64,000 nt of DNA, taken from assembly GCA_014323925.1 (NCBI GenBank), contig JACONC010000014.1, positions 1 to 64,000 of the forward strand, in the 5' to 3' direction. Shown in pieces: positions 1-9,761 of the stretch. The position numbers were made by a program, and so were the translations under genes. The stretch comes from Chromatiales bacterium. GTDB taxonomy: Bacteria; Pseudomonadota; Gammaproteobacteria; Poriferisulfidales; Oxydemutatoraceae. The stretch's first letter is position 1. Each line of letters opens with the position of its first letter. The notes below the pieces were generated by a model that was given only the letters and a program-made list of their open reading frames with translations, made no database searches and had not been told where the DNA came from.

Positions 1-3000
1 ATTAATGCTAAATCAAAGAGGCTCGCATCATCTGACGCTGGTGGCGTAGCACGATTCACGGTTATCGTGTAGGTCGTAGTCGTCTCTCCATCCTGCGCAG
101 TCACCTCTATCTCTATAACTGTGGCAGAACCTCGATCACCCAATGCCACATCAAAACTTGTGCCGCTTTCCAATTCAACACCATCCGTTCTAATCTCTGC
201 ATTCTCATTAGTCGCCGACACCGTCACTGTAACCGTCGACACCGTATCTAGCACGCGTGCACTGTACTCAAATGTTTGCTCATCAAAAATATCTGGTTCT
301 ACTATAACCGGAGTCTGACCCACCCTATCTGTTAACATTAAACTACTCAAAGTCGCATCTGCACTCGGCGCTCGATTCACTGTTACTACATAGCTACTCG
401 TCGTCATTCCATCCTGCGCAGTCACTGCTATCGTAATTATCGTGGCACCACCTTCGACTAAATCAATAGGCTGGCTTGGATCATCACTACCATTTACCGT
501 GATAGTTGCATTGGCATTAGATGCCATCGGGGTCACTGTTATTGTTTGCGTCGCATTTGCAACGCTCACTGTATAGCTCCGTGTTGTGCTACTAAAGGCC
601 GGGCTTAGTGTACCTGCCGATACTGTCAGTACGCTCAAAGTCGCATCTGTACTCGGCGCTCGATTCACTGTTACTACATAGCTATTCGTTGTCATCCCAT
701 CCTGCGCGGTCACCTCTATCGTAATTATCGTGTCACCACCCTCGACTAAATCAATAGGCTGGCTTGGATCATCATTACCATTCACCGTGATAGTTGCATT
801 GGCATTAGATGCCGTCGGTGTCATTGTTATTGCTTGCGTTGCATTTGCAACACTCACTGTATAGTTCGGTGTTGTGCTACTAAAGGCCGGGCTTAGTGTG
901 CCTGCCGATACTGTCAATGCGCTCAAAGTCGCATCTGTACTCGGCGCTCGATTCACTGTTACTACATAGCTACTCGTCGTCATTCCATCCTGCGCAATCA
1001 CTTCTATCGTAATTATCGTGACATCACCTTCGACTAAATCAATAGGCTGGCTTGGATCATCATTGCCATTCACCGTGATAGTTGCATTGGCATTAGTCGT
1101 CATTGGGGTCACTGTTATTGTTTGCATCGCATTTGCAACGCTCACTGTATAGTTCCGTGTTGTGCTACCAAAGGCCGGGCTTAGTGTGCCTGCCGATACT
1201 GTCAATGCGCTCAAAGTCGCATCTGTACTCGGCGCTCGACTCACTGTTACTACATAGCTACTCGTCGTCATTTCATCCTGCGCAGTCACTGCTATCGTAA
1301 TTATCGTGGCATCACCTTCAGCTAAATCAATAGGCTGGCTTAGATCATCATTACCATTCACCGTGATAGTTGCTCTCGGATGACTCGCCATCGGGGTCAC
1401 TGTTATTGTTTGCGTCGCATTGGCTACTGATACTGTATAGCTCCGTGTCGTGCTGCCAAAAGCCGGGATTAGTGTACCTGCCGATACCACTAAATCACTC
1501 AAGCTCGCATCACTACTCGGATCTCGGCTCACAGTCACTGTATAAGTATTCGTCGTCATCCCATCCGGAGCGGTCACCTCTATCGTAATTATCGTGTCAC
1601 CACCCTCGACTAAATCAATAGGCTGGCTTGGATCATCATTACCATTTACCGTGATAGTTGCATCGGCATTAGATGCCGTCGGGGTCACTGTTATCGTTTG
1701 CATCGCATTTGCAACGCCCACTGTATAGTTCCGTGTCGTGCTACTAAAGGACGGGCTTAGTGTGCCTGACGATACTGTCAATGCGCTTAAAGTCGCATCT
1801 GCACTCGCCGCTCGTCTCACTGTTATCGTGTAGCGCTCCTCTGTTGCGTCGTCTTGAGCAGTCACTACCACCATAATCGTGGTGACATCACCTTCGACTA
1901 ATTGAATGGCATTACTTGTACTGCCATTATCTACTGCTATATTATTCACCGTGATAGTTGCACTCGGATGACTCGCCATCGGGGTCACTGTTATTGTTTG
2001 CGTCGCATTTGCAACGCTCACTGTATAGTTCCGTGTTGTGCTACTAAAGGCTGGGTTTAATGTGCCTGACGATACCACTAAATCACTCAAGCTCGCATCA
2101 CTACTCGGCATTCGACTCACTGTCACCGTATAACTATTCGTCGTCGTTCCATCTAGGGCGATCACTACTATCTCTATATCTGTATCTGTGCCAGTTTCCC
2201 CTAATCTGATATTATATGAATCACTACTATCTACAGTCTCACCCTCTATCATAATCGTTGCCAGCGTGCCTTCGGTCACTACCGGCAGCACTCGCACTTC
2301 AGCTATCGTATGCGCTACGCTTGCCGTATAGCTAGTCCTCGTTGACGCAAAAATAGGCATCAATTCAATCGTATCTCTATCAGTATCGGTTAGTGTTAAG
2401 CTGCTCAAGCTCGCCTCATTACTCAGTGCTTGGCTCACAGATCTCACAGTCATCGTATAGCTGTTCATCGTATTTCTGTCTGGTGCGGTCACGACTATCT
2501 CTATATCTGTATCTGTGTCAGCTTCCCCTAATCTGATGTTATATGAATCACCACTGTCTACAGTCTCACCATTTATCATAATCGTTGCCATCATGCCTTC
2601 GGTCGCTACTGGCATCACTCGCACTTCAGCTACCGTATGCAATACGCCTGCCGTATAGCTAGTCCTCGTTGGCACAAAAGCAGGCATCAATTTAATCATA
2701 TCACCGTCAGTATTGGTTAGCACCAGAGCAGCTAAGGTTGCGTCAGGCGAAATTCCTTGTCCGCGCAATAAAGTGCCACATTGCGGTTGCTGAGAATTGC
2801 CACAAGCGGGATTGTTATCTTGATCATCACCGCTGCCATATTTAAGTAGCGGATATTCCGTGCTTGTTCTAAATGACCAATTATCTTCACTCCACTGATA
2901 ATATGGGCTATCCGCATTATCAGGGTTCGCTGCTGTTGGCATTTGCAAGTCTGTCGTGCTATATCCGCGTGAGTTTATTATATTACTACTAGCAGCACTA

Positions 3001-6000
3001 ACGCGATCTTCTCCTCCCCACTTATCGTTATCAAAGTAACTCCCTCTAATGGTCCCTGTATTATCCTGCGCTATAGCGCGTCCACCTGTGCGTGGATTGG
3101 TCTCAACCGCATAATATACATTCTCTATGACCCCTCGATTCGTGCGCATAAAAGCTCGGCTACCATCAAGGGCAATGGTGGCATTTCTGGCGTCCCCAAT
3201 AATATAGCTATTGGAGACCTCAGACTCGCCTGATTCATCACGATTTTCACCGACGAAAAACCCGTGCATAAGGCCGCTAAACTCAATATTTACATGGCTA
3301 TTAGATATCTTGCCGTTATTGTCTCGCACAAAAGTGGAGAAACTACTGGCACCGCGATAATTGGATACTCCTGTGATATAACAGTTTGTAATACGACCTG
3401 TTTTGGTTAACGTATAAGTGAAAATAGCACCTCTTTCCCTGCCTGCCGTTATAGTAATATCGACATCCCTAAGCCCTAAGTTGCGCACTGTGCCACTAAT
3501 CCTCTCGATGAATCTGCCGTATCGCTTATCGCCAGTTGGAGCATTGACGAATAAATTGGCGATAATATGACCGTTGCCTTCTAAGATACCGCTGAAAAAA
3601 GTTTCACCGGCAGACTCACTCCCTATATAAGGCCAGCCGGCACCCGTTGTCCAACTAGATTTATTCGCTGGCGCATCTCTATAACTATCATCGTCGTTAA
3701 AGTCCAAGTCGCGCACTAACTCGTAGCCGTTGCAGGTAGCATTGCCGACACCTCCCCCACAACCAGTAGTGACTAAAGTAGCAGTGCTAGATGGTTGATA
3801 ACCCGAACCATCCAAACGATAACGAATCGCATCGACATCCTCTAGATAACAGATCTCTATCAAACCGTCGTCATCGTTATCTATATCGGCGTCATCACAA
3901 ACCGCTATGGCACCCCCGGGAAAATCTCGCCATAAAGCGAAACCAGTGACACGAACCACAGCTATGCTATAAGTTATCTCTGTTTCTCCATCCGGTGCCG
4001 TCACCACCACATTGATTATGGTACGCGCACCAATCTCCTCTAAAGGAACAAACGCAGTAGTCTCAGCACCACTGACCACAGTCTCTGTGACAAAGTTATC
4101 GGCATTCACCATAATCACTGATTGACTACCTTCGGTCGCTATTGCCTTCACTCGCACTTGCGCCAATGTGTTTGACACTGTTACCGCATAGGTCGTCGAT
4201 GAATCTTGAGATAGATTTATCGTTCTTCCCTGATTATCCACGAGTTCCAAATCACTCAAGCTCGCATCACTACTCGTTGCACGGGTCACAACTATCGCGT
4301 AATTCCTTATTGTGACTCTGTCCTGTGCAGTGACTTCAATCGGAATCGTTGTAACGCTACCTGCAGCTAACATAATACTGTCACTCATAGTACCGCTAGC
4401 CACTGTCCTCCCATCCACTGTGATAGTTGCATTATCATCAGTCGTAGTTGGCATCACTCGCACTTGCCTTGCTGACACACTCACCGTATAGGTCGTTGTT
4501 GTCGGCGCAAAGGTCTCATTCAGTGGAATCGGTGTTGCGTCCGTTTGCGTTAATACCAAACCGCTTAAACTTGCATCACTACTCAGTGCACGAGACACAG
4601 CCACCGTGTAAGTTTCCATCGTTATGCCGTCCTGCGCTGTGACTTCAATCGTAATCATTGTCACGCCGCCTTCCGTTAGCTCAATATCTCTACTGGTTTC
4701 ACCACTCACCACTGCTTCACTATCCACTCGGATACTCGCATTAGGGTGATTCGCTGTTGGCATTACTCGAACTTGTGCTACCGTGTTTGCTACCCTCGCC
4801 GTATAGGTTGTCGTTGTCGACACAAAATTCTCATCCAGTTGAAGCAGTGTTTCGTTCGTTTGCCTTAGCTCCAAACCACTTAAGCTCGCATCGCTGCTCG
4901 GCATGGGAAATTGATTGGCTAATAAACTACCACACTCGGGTTGCCCAGCCATACCACACGCTGGGTTGCTGAGATCGGCACCGGCATATTTCAGTGCTGG
5001 GAATTGTGAGCCATTACCGAAATCCCAGTTGGAAGTTTCCCACCCGCTATATATACCAGTTGCCGTAGTAGGCGACAGTAGTGCCTCAATGGTCTGTTGA
5101 CTACTGTTTTTGTCGATAACACCAAAATCAGTGCCGACTAAAGTGCCTATCTGTCCATTCACATCACCCGTCGCATAGCTGTTCGTTATAGTGCCAGATA
5201 AGAAGCCGACTAAACTGCCTATACTGGACTGTCCCATCGCATTGCCCGTCGCATAGCTGTTCGTTATAGTGCCATCGGACGCGCCGACTAAACCGCCTAT
5301 ACTTGTACTTGACTGTCCCATCACATCGCCGGTCGCATAACTGTTCGTTATACTCCCAATATTGCTACCGCTTAAACCGCCTACCTGCTGACTGCTCCCA
5401 GTCACATCAACTCTAGCATAGCTGTTCGTTATACTCCCATTATTGTTGCCGATTAAACCGCCTACCTGCATGCCGCTCCCGGTCACATCACCTATCACAT
5501 AGCTGTTCGTTATACCACCAACATTGGCGCCGACTAAACCACCCACGGTACCGCGTCCTGTGATATCTACATTTAACAGACCAACATTGATAATTCTAGA
5601 ATCAAAATTTATCGTGTTGAATAAACCTACCCCATCAACAGATCTATCTATCATTAAGTTAGATATCGTATGGCCGTTACCTGCAAATGTCGCATTCAAT
5701 GGTTGAAAGCTCCCACCTATCGGTAGCCATCCTTGAGCCGTTATCCACGCCGTATTAATGCGCCCACTGTCATAACTACCAGCATCGTCAAAGTCTAAGC
5801 TCCGAACTAACTCGTAGCCACGACATCCATCCTCAGGACAACCTGTCATTATTGAGGTCGCGATTCTACTCGCTCTATAGCCACTGCCGTCCAACTGATG
5901 ACGTATCGCATCCAACCCCTCTAAGCTACACAGTTCTATCAAACCATCTCCATCTTTATCTATATCCATAGCCGCTGAGACACCGTCGTTATCAGTGTCC

Positions 6001-6107
6001 TCTATGAACTGAGTACAAGCAGGCAACAAAGGTTCCTGCGCAATCGCAGGTTGCCACAATATAGTTGCTAAGAATATAAATAGTAAAAATTGATTTGTGA
6101 ATTTCAT
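1..6107 (-). CDS. giant secreted surface protein, GLUG and cadherin-like repeats (partial, C-terminus off the left edge)
   Basis: The frame is open from an ATG at 6107 to the window edge (2,035 codons). Residues 1-24 form a signal peptide ending in an AIA-Q-type cleavage site. Next comes a calcium-site-like stretch rich in D-x-D-x-D (DTDNDG, DIDKDGDG), then about six GLUG-type repeats (pattern VGGLVG..G.ITNSYATGDV), then three cadherin-like sandwich domains (each opens SSDASLS and closes TVAVSRA-like). The D-rich and GLUG module then recurs (about 3900-2740), followed by at least nine more cadherin-like domains. Families inferred by motif: GLUG (PF07581) and Cadherin-like (PF12733). Likely role: extracellular adhesion or autotransported surface display. 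No anchor or secretion signal is visible because the C-terminus is missing. The ribosome site is weak, and no operon partner is visible. Confidence 0.85.
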   Translation of the reverse strand, partial: MKFTNQFLLFIFLATILWQPAIAQEPLLPACTQFIEDTDNDGVSAAMDIDKDGDGLIELCSLEGLDAIRHQLDGSGYRASRIATSIMTGCPEDGCRGYELVRSLDFDDAGSYDSGRINTAWITAQGWLPIGGSFQPLNATFAGNGHTISNLMIDRSVDGVGLFNTINFDSRIINVGLLNVDITGRGTVGGLVGANVGGITNSYVIGDVTGSGMQVGGLIGNNNGSITNSYARVDVTGSSQQVGGLSGSNIGSITNSYATGDVMGQSSTSIGGLVGASDGTITNSYATGNAMGQSSIGSLVGFLSGTITNSYATGDVNGQIGTLVGTDFGVIDKNSSQQTIEALLSPTTATGIYSGWETSNWDFGNGSQFPALKYAGADLSNPACGMAGQPECGSLLANQFPMPSSDASLSGLELRQTNETLLQLDENFVSTTTTYTARVANTVAQVRVMPTANHPNASIRVDSEAVVSGETSRDIELTEGGVTMITIEVTAQDGITMETYTVAVSRALSSDASLSGLVLTQTDATPIPLNETFAPTTTTYTVSVSARQVRVMPTTTDDNATITVDGRTVASGTMSDSIMLAAGSVTTIPIEVTAQDRVTIRNYAIVVTRATSSDASLSDLELVDNQGRTINLSQDSSTTYAVTVSNTLAQVRVKAIATEGSQSVIMVNADNFVTETVVSGAETTAFVPLEEIGARTIINVVVTAPDGETEITYSIAVVRVTGFALWRDFPGGAIAVCDDADIDNDDDGLIEICYLEDVDAIRYRLDGSGYQPSSTATLVTTGCGGGVGNATCNGYELVRDLDFNDDDSYRDAPANKSSWTTGAGWPYIGSESAGETFFSGILEGNGHIIANLFVNAPTGDKRYGRFIERISGTVRNLGLRDVDITITAGRERGAIFTYTLTKTGRITNCYITGVSNYRGASSFSTFVRDNNGKISNSHVNIEFSGLMHGFFVGENRDESGESEVSNSYIIGDARNATIALDGSRAFMRTNRGVIENVYYAVETNPRTGGRAIAQDNTGTIRGSYFDNDKWGGEDRVSAASSNIINSRGYSTTDLQMPTAANPDNADSPYYQWSEDNWSFRTSTEYPLLKYGSGDDQDNNPACGNSQQPQCGTLLRGQGISPDATLAALVLTNTDGDMIKLMPAFVPTRTSYTAGVLHTVAEVRVMPVATEGMMATIMINGETVDSGDSYNIRLGEADTDTDIEIVVTAPDRNTMNSYTMTVRSVSQALSNEASLSSLTLTDTDRDTIELMPIFASTRTSYTASVAHTIAEVRVLPVVTEGTLATIMIEGETVDSSDSYNIRLGETGTDTDIEIVVIALDGTTTNSYTVTVSRMPSSDASLSDLVVSSGTLNPAFSSTTRNYTVSVANATQTITVTPMASHPSATITVNNIAVDNGSTSNAIQLVEGDVTTIMVVVTAQDDATEERYTITVRRAASADATLSALTVSSGTLSPSFSSTTRNYTVGVANAMQTITVTPTASNADATITVNGNDDPSQPIDLVEGGDTIITIEVTAPDGMTTNTYTVTVSRDPSSDASLSDLVVSAGTLIPAFGSTTRSYTVSVANATQTITVTPMASHPRATITVNGNDDLSQPIDLAEGDATIITIAVTAQDEMTTSSYVVTVSRAPSTDATLSALTVSAGTLSPAFGSTTRNYTVSVANAMQTITVTPMTTNANATITVNGNDDPSQPIDLVEGDVTIITIEVIAQDGMTTSSYVVTVNRAPSTDATLSALTVSAGTLSPAFSSTTPNYTVSVANATQAITMTPTASNANATITVNGNDDPSQPIDLVEGGDTIITIEVTAQDGMTTNSYVVTVNRAPSTDATLSVLTVSAGTLSPAFSSTTRSYTVSVANATQTITVTPMASNANATITVNGSDDPSQPIDLVEGGATIITIAVTAQDGMTTSSYVVTVNRAPSADATLSSLMLTDRVGQTPVIVEPDIFDEQTFEYSARVLDTVSTVTVTVSATNENAEIRTDGVELESGTSFDVALGDRGSATVIEIEVTAQDGETTTTYTITVNRATPPASDDASLFDLAL
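346..2100 (-). repeat. 288-bp tandem coding repeats (96-aa cadherin-like units)
   Basis: The same 15-mer landmark (ctcaaagtcgcatct or a close variant) recurs at 346, 634, 922, 1210, 1498 and 1786, exactly 288 bp apart, and again at 2086 (300 bp, a unit with an extra 4 codons). The units are near identical over long stretches at DNA level, so they look recently duplicated or homogenised. Confidence 0.9.
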
Positions 6108-6125
6108 TCTATCTACTCTTACGAG

Positions 6126-6149
6126 GAGCTTGTCAACTATTTTGTGTAT
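6126..6149. repeat. 24-bp dispersed repeat, copy 1 (transposon-end-like)
   Basis: The stretch beginning gagcttgtcaactatttt and ending gtgtat matches 63769-63792 at 23 of 24 positions, in the same orientation. It resembles the terminal inverted repeats of IS256-family elements (TGTCA..TTTTGTGTA), but no transposase is nearby. The rest of 6108-6360 holds no gene I can support. Confidence 0.5.
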
Positions 6150-6360
6150 CTTCATTTTCAATATGAGATTATAAACTTTTAGTTGTTTGATTCGCGTCTG
6201 CAATAATTACTGGATTATACACCATACTGCTGTGCGATGCTGTGTAAACACAAATGGGGACACTAGAAAGTTTTAGTCACAGAATTTAATAAGTGAGGAT
6301 ATGTAAGTGTGTATAATCTCTTTCACTATAAAACCCTAACTGAGAAGCTCATCTATCCGT

Positions 6361-7557
6361 TTATAAGCTATATAAGTAAAGCGTTAAAGCCTCTTGGTCT
6401 AGGTTAAATTGAAACTCGCTTAGATAATCCATACCTAGCAGACCGTCAGGGAGAAAATCATCGGGCATTTTGGTAACACCTATAGCCATATCGGCAAATT
6501 TGACATCGCCGATGCCGAAACTATCTAATTTTATAGTGCGCGCTTCTACGGTATCGCTAGCGGTGGTTAATGTTAACGGCTCCTCATCTTTAATAGGCAA
6601 CTCAACATCATCAACGAACTTTTCTCTAAGCACTGATAGAGATGCTCCAGTGTCAATTAGCAGTTCCGCTTCAATAGTATCGTTAATCGTTGCAATTATT
6701 ATATATTTATGAGGCTCAGTCAGTTCTATCGGAATGGCGACGATGCCCTCGCCTTCAATAAATTTTTCTATATTGTTCTGCAGATATAAGGCTTTTCTAT
6801 TCCATAAAGGATGTCCAACAATTTGACTGACACTGGCAAGCGCAGTGTAGTAATCGCTTAGCTTGAATTGAGCGTGTGCCAGTTTGTAATAGTAAGAGGA
6901 TTGAAGTTCGCTATAATCTTTTTCTACCACTAAACCGTAAAGGGTAGCTAGAGCGTCCCAATCTCTTTTCTCAGTTAGCTGCTGCTCGTATTCATCTAAT
7001 ATCTCAGTTATGAGTTCATCTATAGCTTGCCCTTCGACGCTTTGGTCGCCGTATATTTTTGCGTCATAGGCATTACCGAGTGCTTCTAGATGACGGCCAA
7101 CGATCTGATATAAGCGCGCTTGCAACACCAAGACCTCTGTGTCGTAAGCATTGCTATCTAAGTACGCAGTTATCAGTTGCTGTGCCTCTTCGTATTGATT
7201 AGAACGCATCAATGCAACGATGCGTGCAATCAGGCGATTGCGCATTTGCTGGGCAATGTCGTTACCTGTGCGCACTTCTTGTTGGTAAATAATGACTGCT
7301 TGCTTTTGGTCTTCTTGCAGCGATTCTTCAAATTGCTCTATGACAATGATATCGGTTTCGTTATAGTCCTCTATAGGAACATTTGCTATCTCATTGCCTT
7401 CTGTAGTCGCAGATTGTATCCTTGCTATATTTTGCTTGGACTGATTTTTTGTAATAGATTGTGCTATGTAGTCACGGTCGCTATCAGGTGTGGTAGCTAA
7501 AAACCAGCCAACTATCATACCCGCTAGAAACCAAAAAGCTATGTTGAGTAAAGGCAT
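6361..7557 (-). CDS. membrane-anchored retropepsin-like aspartic protease with TPR-like middle
   Basis: 398 aa. Residues 3-21 form a single N-terminal membrane anchor (LLNIAFWFLAGMIVGWFLA). Residues about 95-260 are helical and TPR-like (repeated YEEAQQLI, ALYGLV, YYTALASV patterns). The C-terminal about 115 residues are a single-copy retroviral-type aspartic protease domain: LLIDTGASLSVL holds the catalytic Asp (D-T-G-A-S), and the hydrophobic-G motif is DGLLGMDYL near residue 375. The enzyme would act as a homodimer, probably facing the periplasm. Its substrate is unknown. It stands alone, divergent from the RNase R gene. The start is the ATG that gives the anchor. The family assignment is firm and the function is not. 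Confidence 0.8.
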   Translation of the reverse strand: MPLLNIAFWFLAGMIVGWFLATTPDSDRDYIAQSITKNQSKQNIARIQSATTEGNEIANVPIEDYNETDIIVIEQFEESLQEDQKQAVIIYQQEVRTGNDIAQQMRNRLIARIVALMRSNQYEEAQQLITAYLDSNAYDTEVLVLQARLYQIVGRHLEALGNAYDAKIYGDQSVEGQAIDELITEILDEYEQQLTEKRDWDALATLYGLVVEKDYSELQSSYYYKLAHAQFKLSDYYTALASVSQIVGHPLWNRKALYLQNNIEKFIEGEGIVAIPIELTEPHKYIIIATINDTIEAELLIDTGASLSVLREKFVDDVELPIKDEEPLTLTTASDTVEARTIKLDSFGIGDVKFADMAIGVTKMPDDFLPDGLLGMDYLSEFQFNLDQEALTLYLYSL

Positions 7558-7733
7558 CTTTCTTAATAATTAAACCCTTATTATAAGGTATGTTCTACAC
7601 CGTAGCATCCTAATGATAGGCACAGTTTAGAATACCTATCGAGCGAGTGCTGTGCGTGCGCATAACATAAGTTTATATTGTATAATCTAATGACCTTTCC
7701 GAGCTCTATGACGATTATTAAAAATATTAAATA

Positions 7734-9236
7734 ATGTCCAAATCTAATACACATTCGGAAATTGACCAAATAATAAATCGCTTCGGTCTAAATGATGATT
7801 GGCAGGAGGGCACAGCGACTGAGTTGGAAAAATGTGCGGCGCACTCCGACGATATTATCAACGAAGCAGATAGAACAGATCTTAGACATTTGCCTTTTGT
7901 GACTATAGATGGTGAAGATGCTAAAGACTTTGATGATGCTATTTATTGCCAACCGCAAGGTGACAGCACAGTTTTATGGGTGGCTATAGCCGATGTTGCC
8001 AGCTATGTGCGCGTTGGATCGCTACTCGACAAAGAAGCGCTTAGGCGAGGTAATTCTACCTACCTACTAGGTAGAGTGCTACCCATGTTGCCACCGTTGC
8101 TATCAAACGGCTTATGTTCTTTATTGCCAGCCGAAGACCGTCCAGTGATAGTTTGTCGAATGGTCATAGATAATCAAGCACAGTTGTCGGAATACCACTT
8201 TAGCAAAGCATTAATCCGTTCTCGCTACCGATTGACATATCATCAGGTACAGACCTTTTTTGACAAAAACCCGCCTGGTTTTTTTGATTCTGCCGAAGTA
8301 TCCTCTATGTTATTAACCACTGCTAAGCTCTACAAAGCATTGCGCAAATCTCGCCAACTGCGAGGTGCGCTGGATTTGGATATTCCACAAAGGCTATTAT
8401 GCTTTAACAAAAAACAACACATAGAAAAAGTAATGCTGTGGGAAAGAAACGATACACACTGCATGATAGAAGAGTTTATGATTTGTGCGAATATTGCCGC
8501 CGCGCGTTATTTATCGTCGCAGGATTTGTGTTTTTTGAGTCGCGTGCACGAAGGCATGAAAAAAGAGTTGTTGCCGCAGCTCAATAATTTTCTGCGCGAC
8601 TTAGGTTTGCGTTTAACTGGCACCAAGTCGCAAGACTTAGCGCGTATAGTAGAGCAGACATCTGAACACGAAAACAAAGAGATTATACACACCATGATTT
8701 TATCTTCGCTACAACGGGCAATTTATGCGCCCTCAACGAAAGGACATTTCGGGTTGGCTTTGACACACTACACACATTTTACTTCACCAATACGCCGCTA
8801 TCCGGATCTATTGGTGCATCGTGCTATACACGCAGTATTGAACTCAACCGCCGGCTATCTGTATGGTGCAGACAAACTTGAATCAAAAGGACAGCATTGC
8901 TCGATGACCGAACGTCGTTCCGACGAAGCGGTGAGAGATTTAGAACAGTACTTTTTATGTCTACTAGCACAAACCAAAATGGGACGAAAATATACCGGCG
9001 TAATCACTGCAGTTGTTGCCTTCGGACTATTCATTGAACTAAGCGAGCTGAGAATCAGTGGCTTGTTACATGTAAAATCTTTGAAGGATGATTTTTACGA
9101 GTTTAACGAGGCCAAGAACCGCTTAAGGGGTGTGCGCCGTGGCAAAATATATAAAATAGGACAAGTAATAGAAGTTGCCATCAGGTCGGTACGACCAGAT
9201 GAGCGGAAAATAGATTTACTACACATTAATTCTTAA
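7734..9236 (+). CDS. rnr: RNase R/II-family 3'-5' exoribonuclease, N-terminally short
   Basis: 500 aa. It begins only about 50 residues before the catalytic RNB domain (LPFVTIDGEDAKDFDDAIYC, whose Asp residues bind the two metals). It continues through the RNB core (SNGLCSLLP; HFTSPIRRYPDLLVHRAI) and ends with one S1 RNA-binding domain (GVITAVVAFGLFIELSEL). RNase R is normally 730-810 aa with a helix-turn-helix and two cold-shock domains before RNB. Those are absent, as is the basic C-terminal tail. Only 176 bp separate it from the previous gene, so the missing part is not nearby. The catalytic motifs are intact, so it is probably an active RNA degradation enzyme with altered substrate loading. 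tadA and engB follow closely. Confidence 0.85.
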   Translation: MSKSNTHSEIDQIINRFGLNDDWQEGTATELEKCAAHSDDIINEADRTDLRHLPFVTIDGEDAKDFDDAIYCQPQGDSTVLWVAIADVASYVRVGSLLDKEALRRGNSTYLLGRVLPMLPPLLSNGLCSLLPAEDRPVIVCRMVIDNQAQLSEYHFSKALIRSRYRLTYHQVQTFFDKNPPGFFDSAEVSSMLLTTAKLYKALRKSRQLRGALDLDIPQRLLCFNKKQHIEKVMLWERNDTHCMIEEFMICANIAAARYLSSQDLCFLSRVHEGMKKELLPQLNNFLRDLGLRLTGTKSQDLARIVEQTSEHENKEIIHTMILSSLQRAIYAPSTKGHFGLALTHYTHFTSPIRRYPDLLVHRAIHAVLNSTAGYLYGADKLESKGQHCSMTERRSDEAVRDLEQYFLCLLAQTKMGRKYTGVITAVVAFGLFIELSELRISGLLHVKSLKDDFYEFNEAKNRLRGVRRGKIYKIGQVIEVAIRSVRPDERKIDLLHINS

Positions 9237-9268
9237 TCAGCCATCGAAGTGACTATACGCCAGCGGTT

Positions 9269-9724
9269 ATGACTAACAACACAGACACTGCTTTTATGGA
9301 ACAAGCATTGCAGCAAGCCAACATCGCACTTAGCAAAGGTGAGGTGCCGATTGGTGCGGTGGTAACCTTAAACGATGCGGTGTTGGCTAAAAGTCACAAC
9401 AGTCCGATTGAAATGAACGATCCATCGGCACACGCAGAGATTCTGGTATTACGCAAAGCCTGCCAAAGCATAGATAATTATCGTCTGCTCAAAACTACGC
9501 TTTATGTTACTTTAGAGCCTTGCGCAATGTGTTTTGCGGCAATGGTACAGGCGCGCATAAGTCGGCTGGTATTCGGTGCATCAGATCCCAAACAAGGTTC
9601 GCTAGGTGGTGCGATAGACCTTAGAGACTTTGCCATGTTTAATCATCGCTTTGAAGTTCATCACGGCGTACTTGAAGATAAATGTAGCACTATATTAATT
9701 GATTTTTTCAAGCGCAGGAGATGA
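9269..9724 (+). CDS. tadA: tRNA-specific adenosine deaminase TadA
   Basis: 151 aa, the usual length. It converts A34 to inosine in the anticodon of tRNA-Arg(ACG). The zinc site is complete: HAE near residue 53 (with the proton-shuttling Glu) and PCAMC near residues 85-89. The family signature NSPIEMNDPSAHAE is present. It lies 32 bp after the RNase R gene on the same strand and overlaps no real gene. The start ATG is preceded by no clear Shine-Dalgarno. Alternative cytidine deaminase functions are unlikely given the signature. Confidence 0.92.
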   Translation: MTNNTDTAFMEQALQQANIALSKGEVPIGAVVTLNDAVLAKSHNSPIEMNDPSAHAEILVLRKACQSIDNYRLLKTTLYVTLEPCAMCFAAMVQARISRLVFGASDPKQGSLGGAIDLRDFAMFNHRFEVHHGVLEDKCSTILIDFFKRRR

Positions 9725-9761
9725 CCGAGTAGCAAATAGCACACGATTATATTGCATAAAG

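Noticed and set aside
121-5706. Several small plus-strand open frames in the first 6 kb
   Set aside because: They are shadows of the long minus-strand surface-protein frame, whose repeats show coherent domain sequence throughout.
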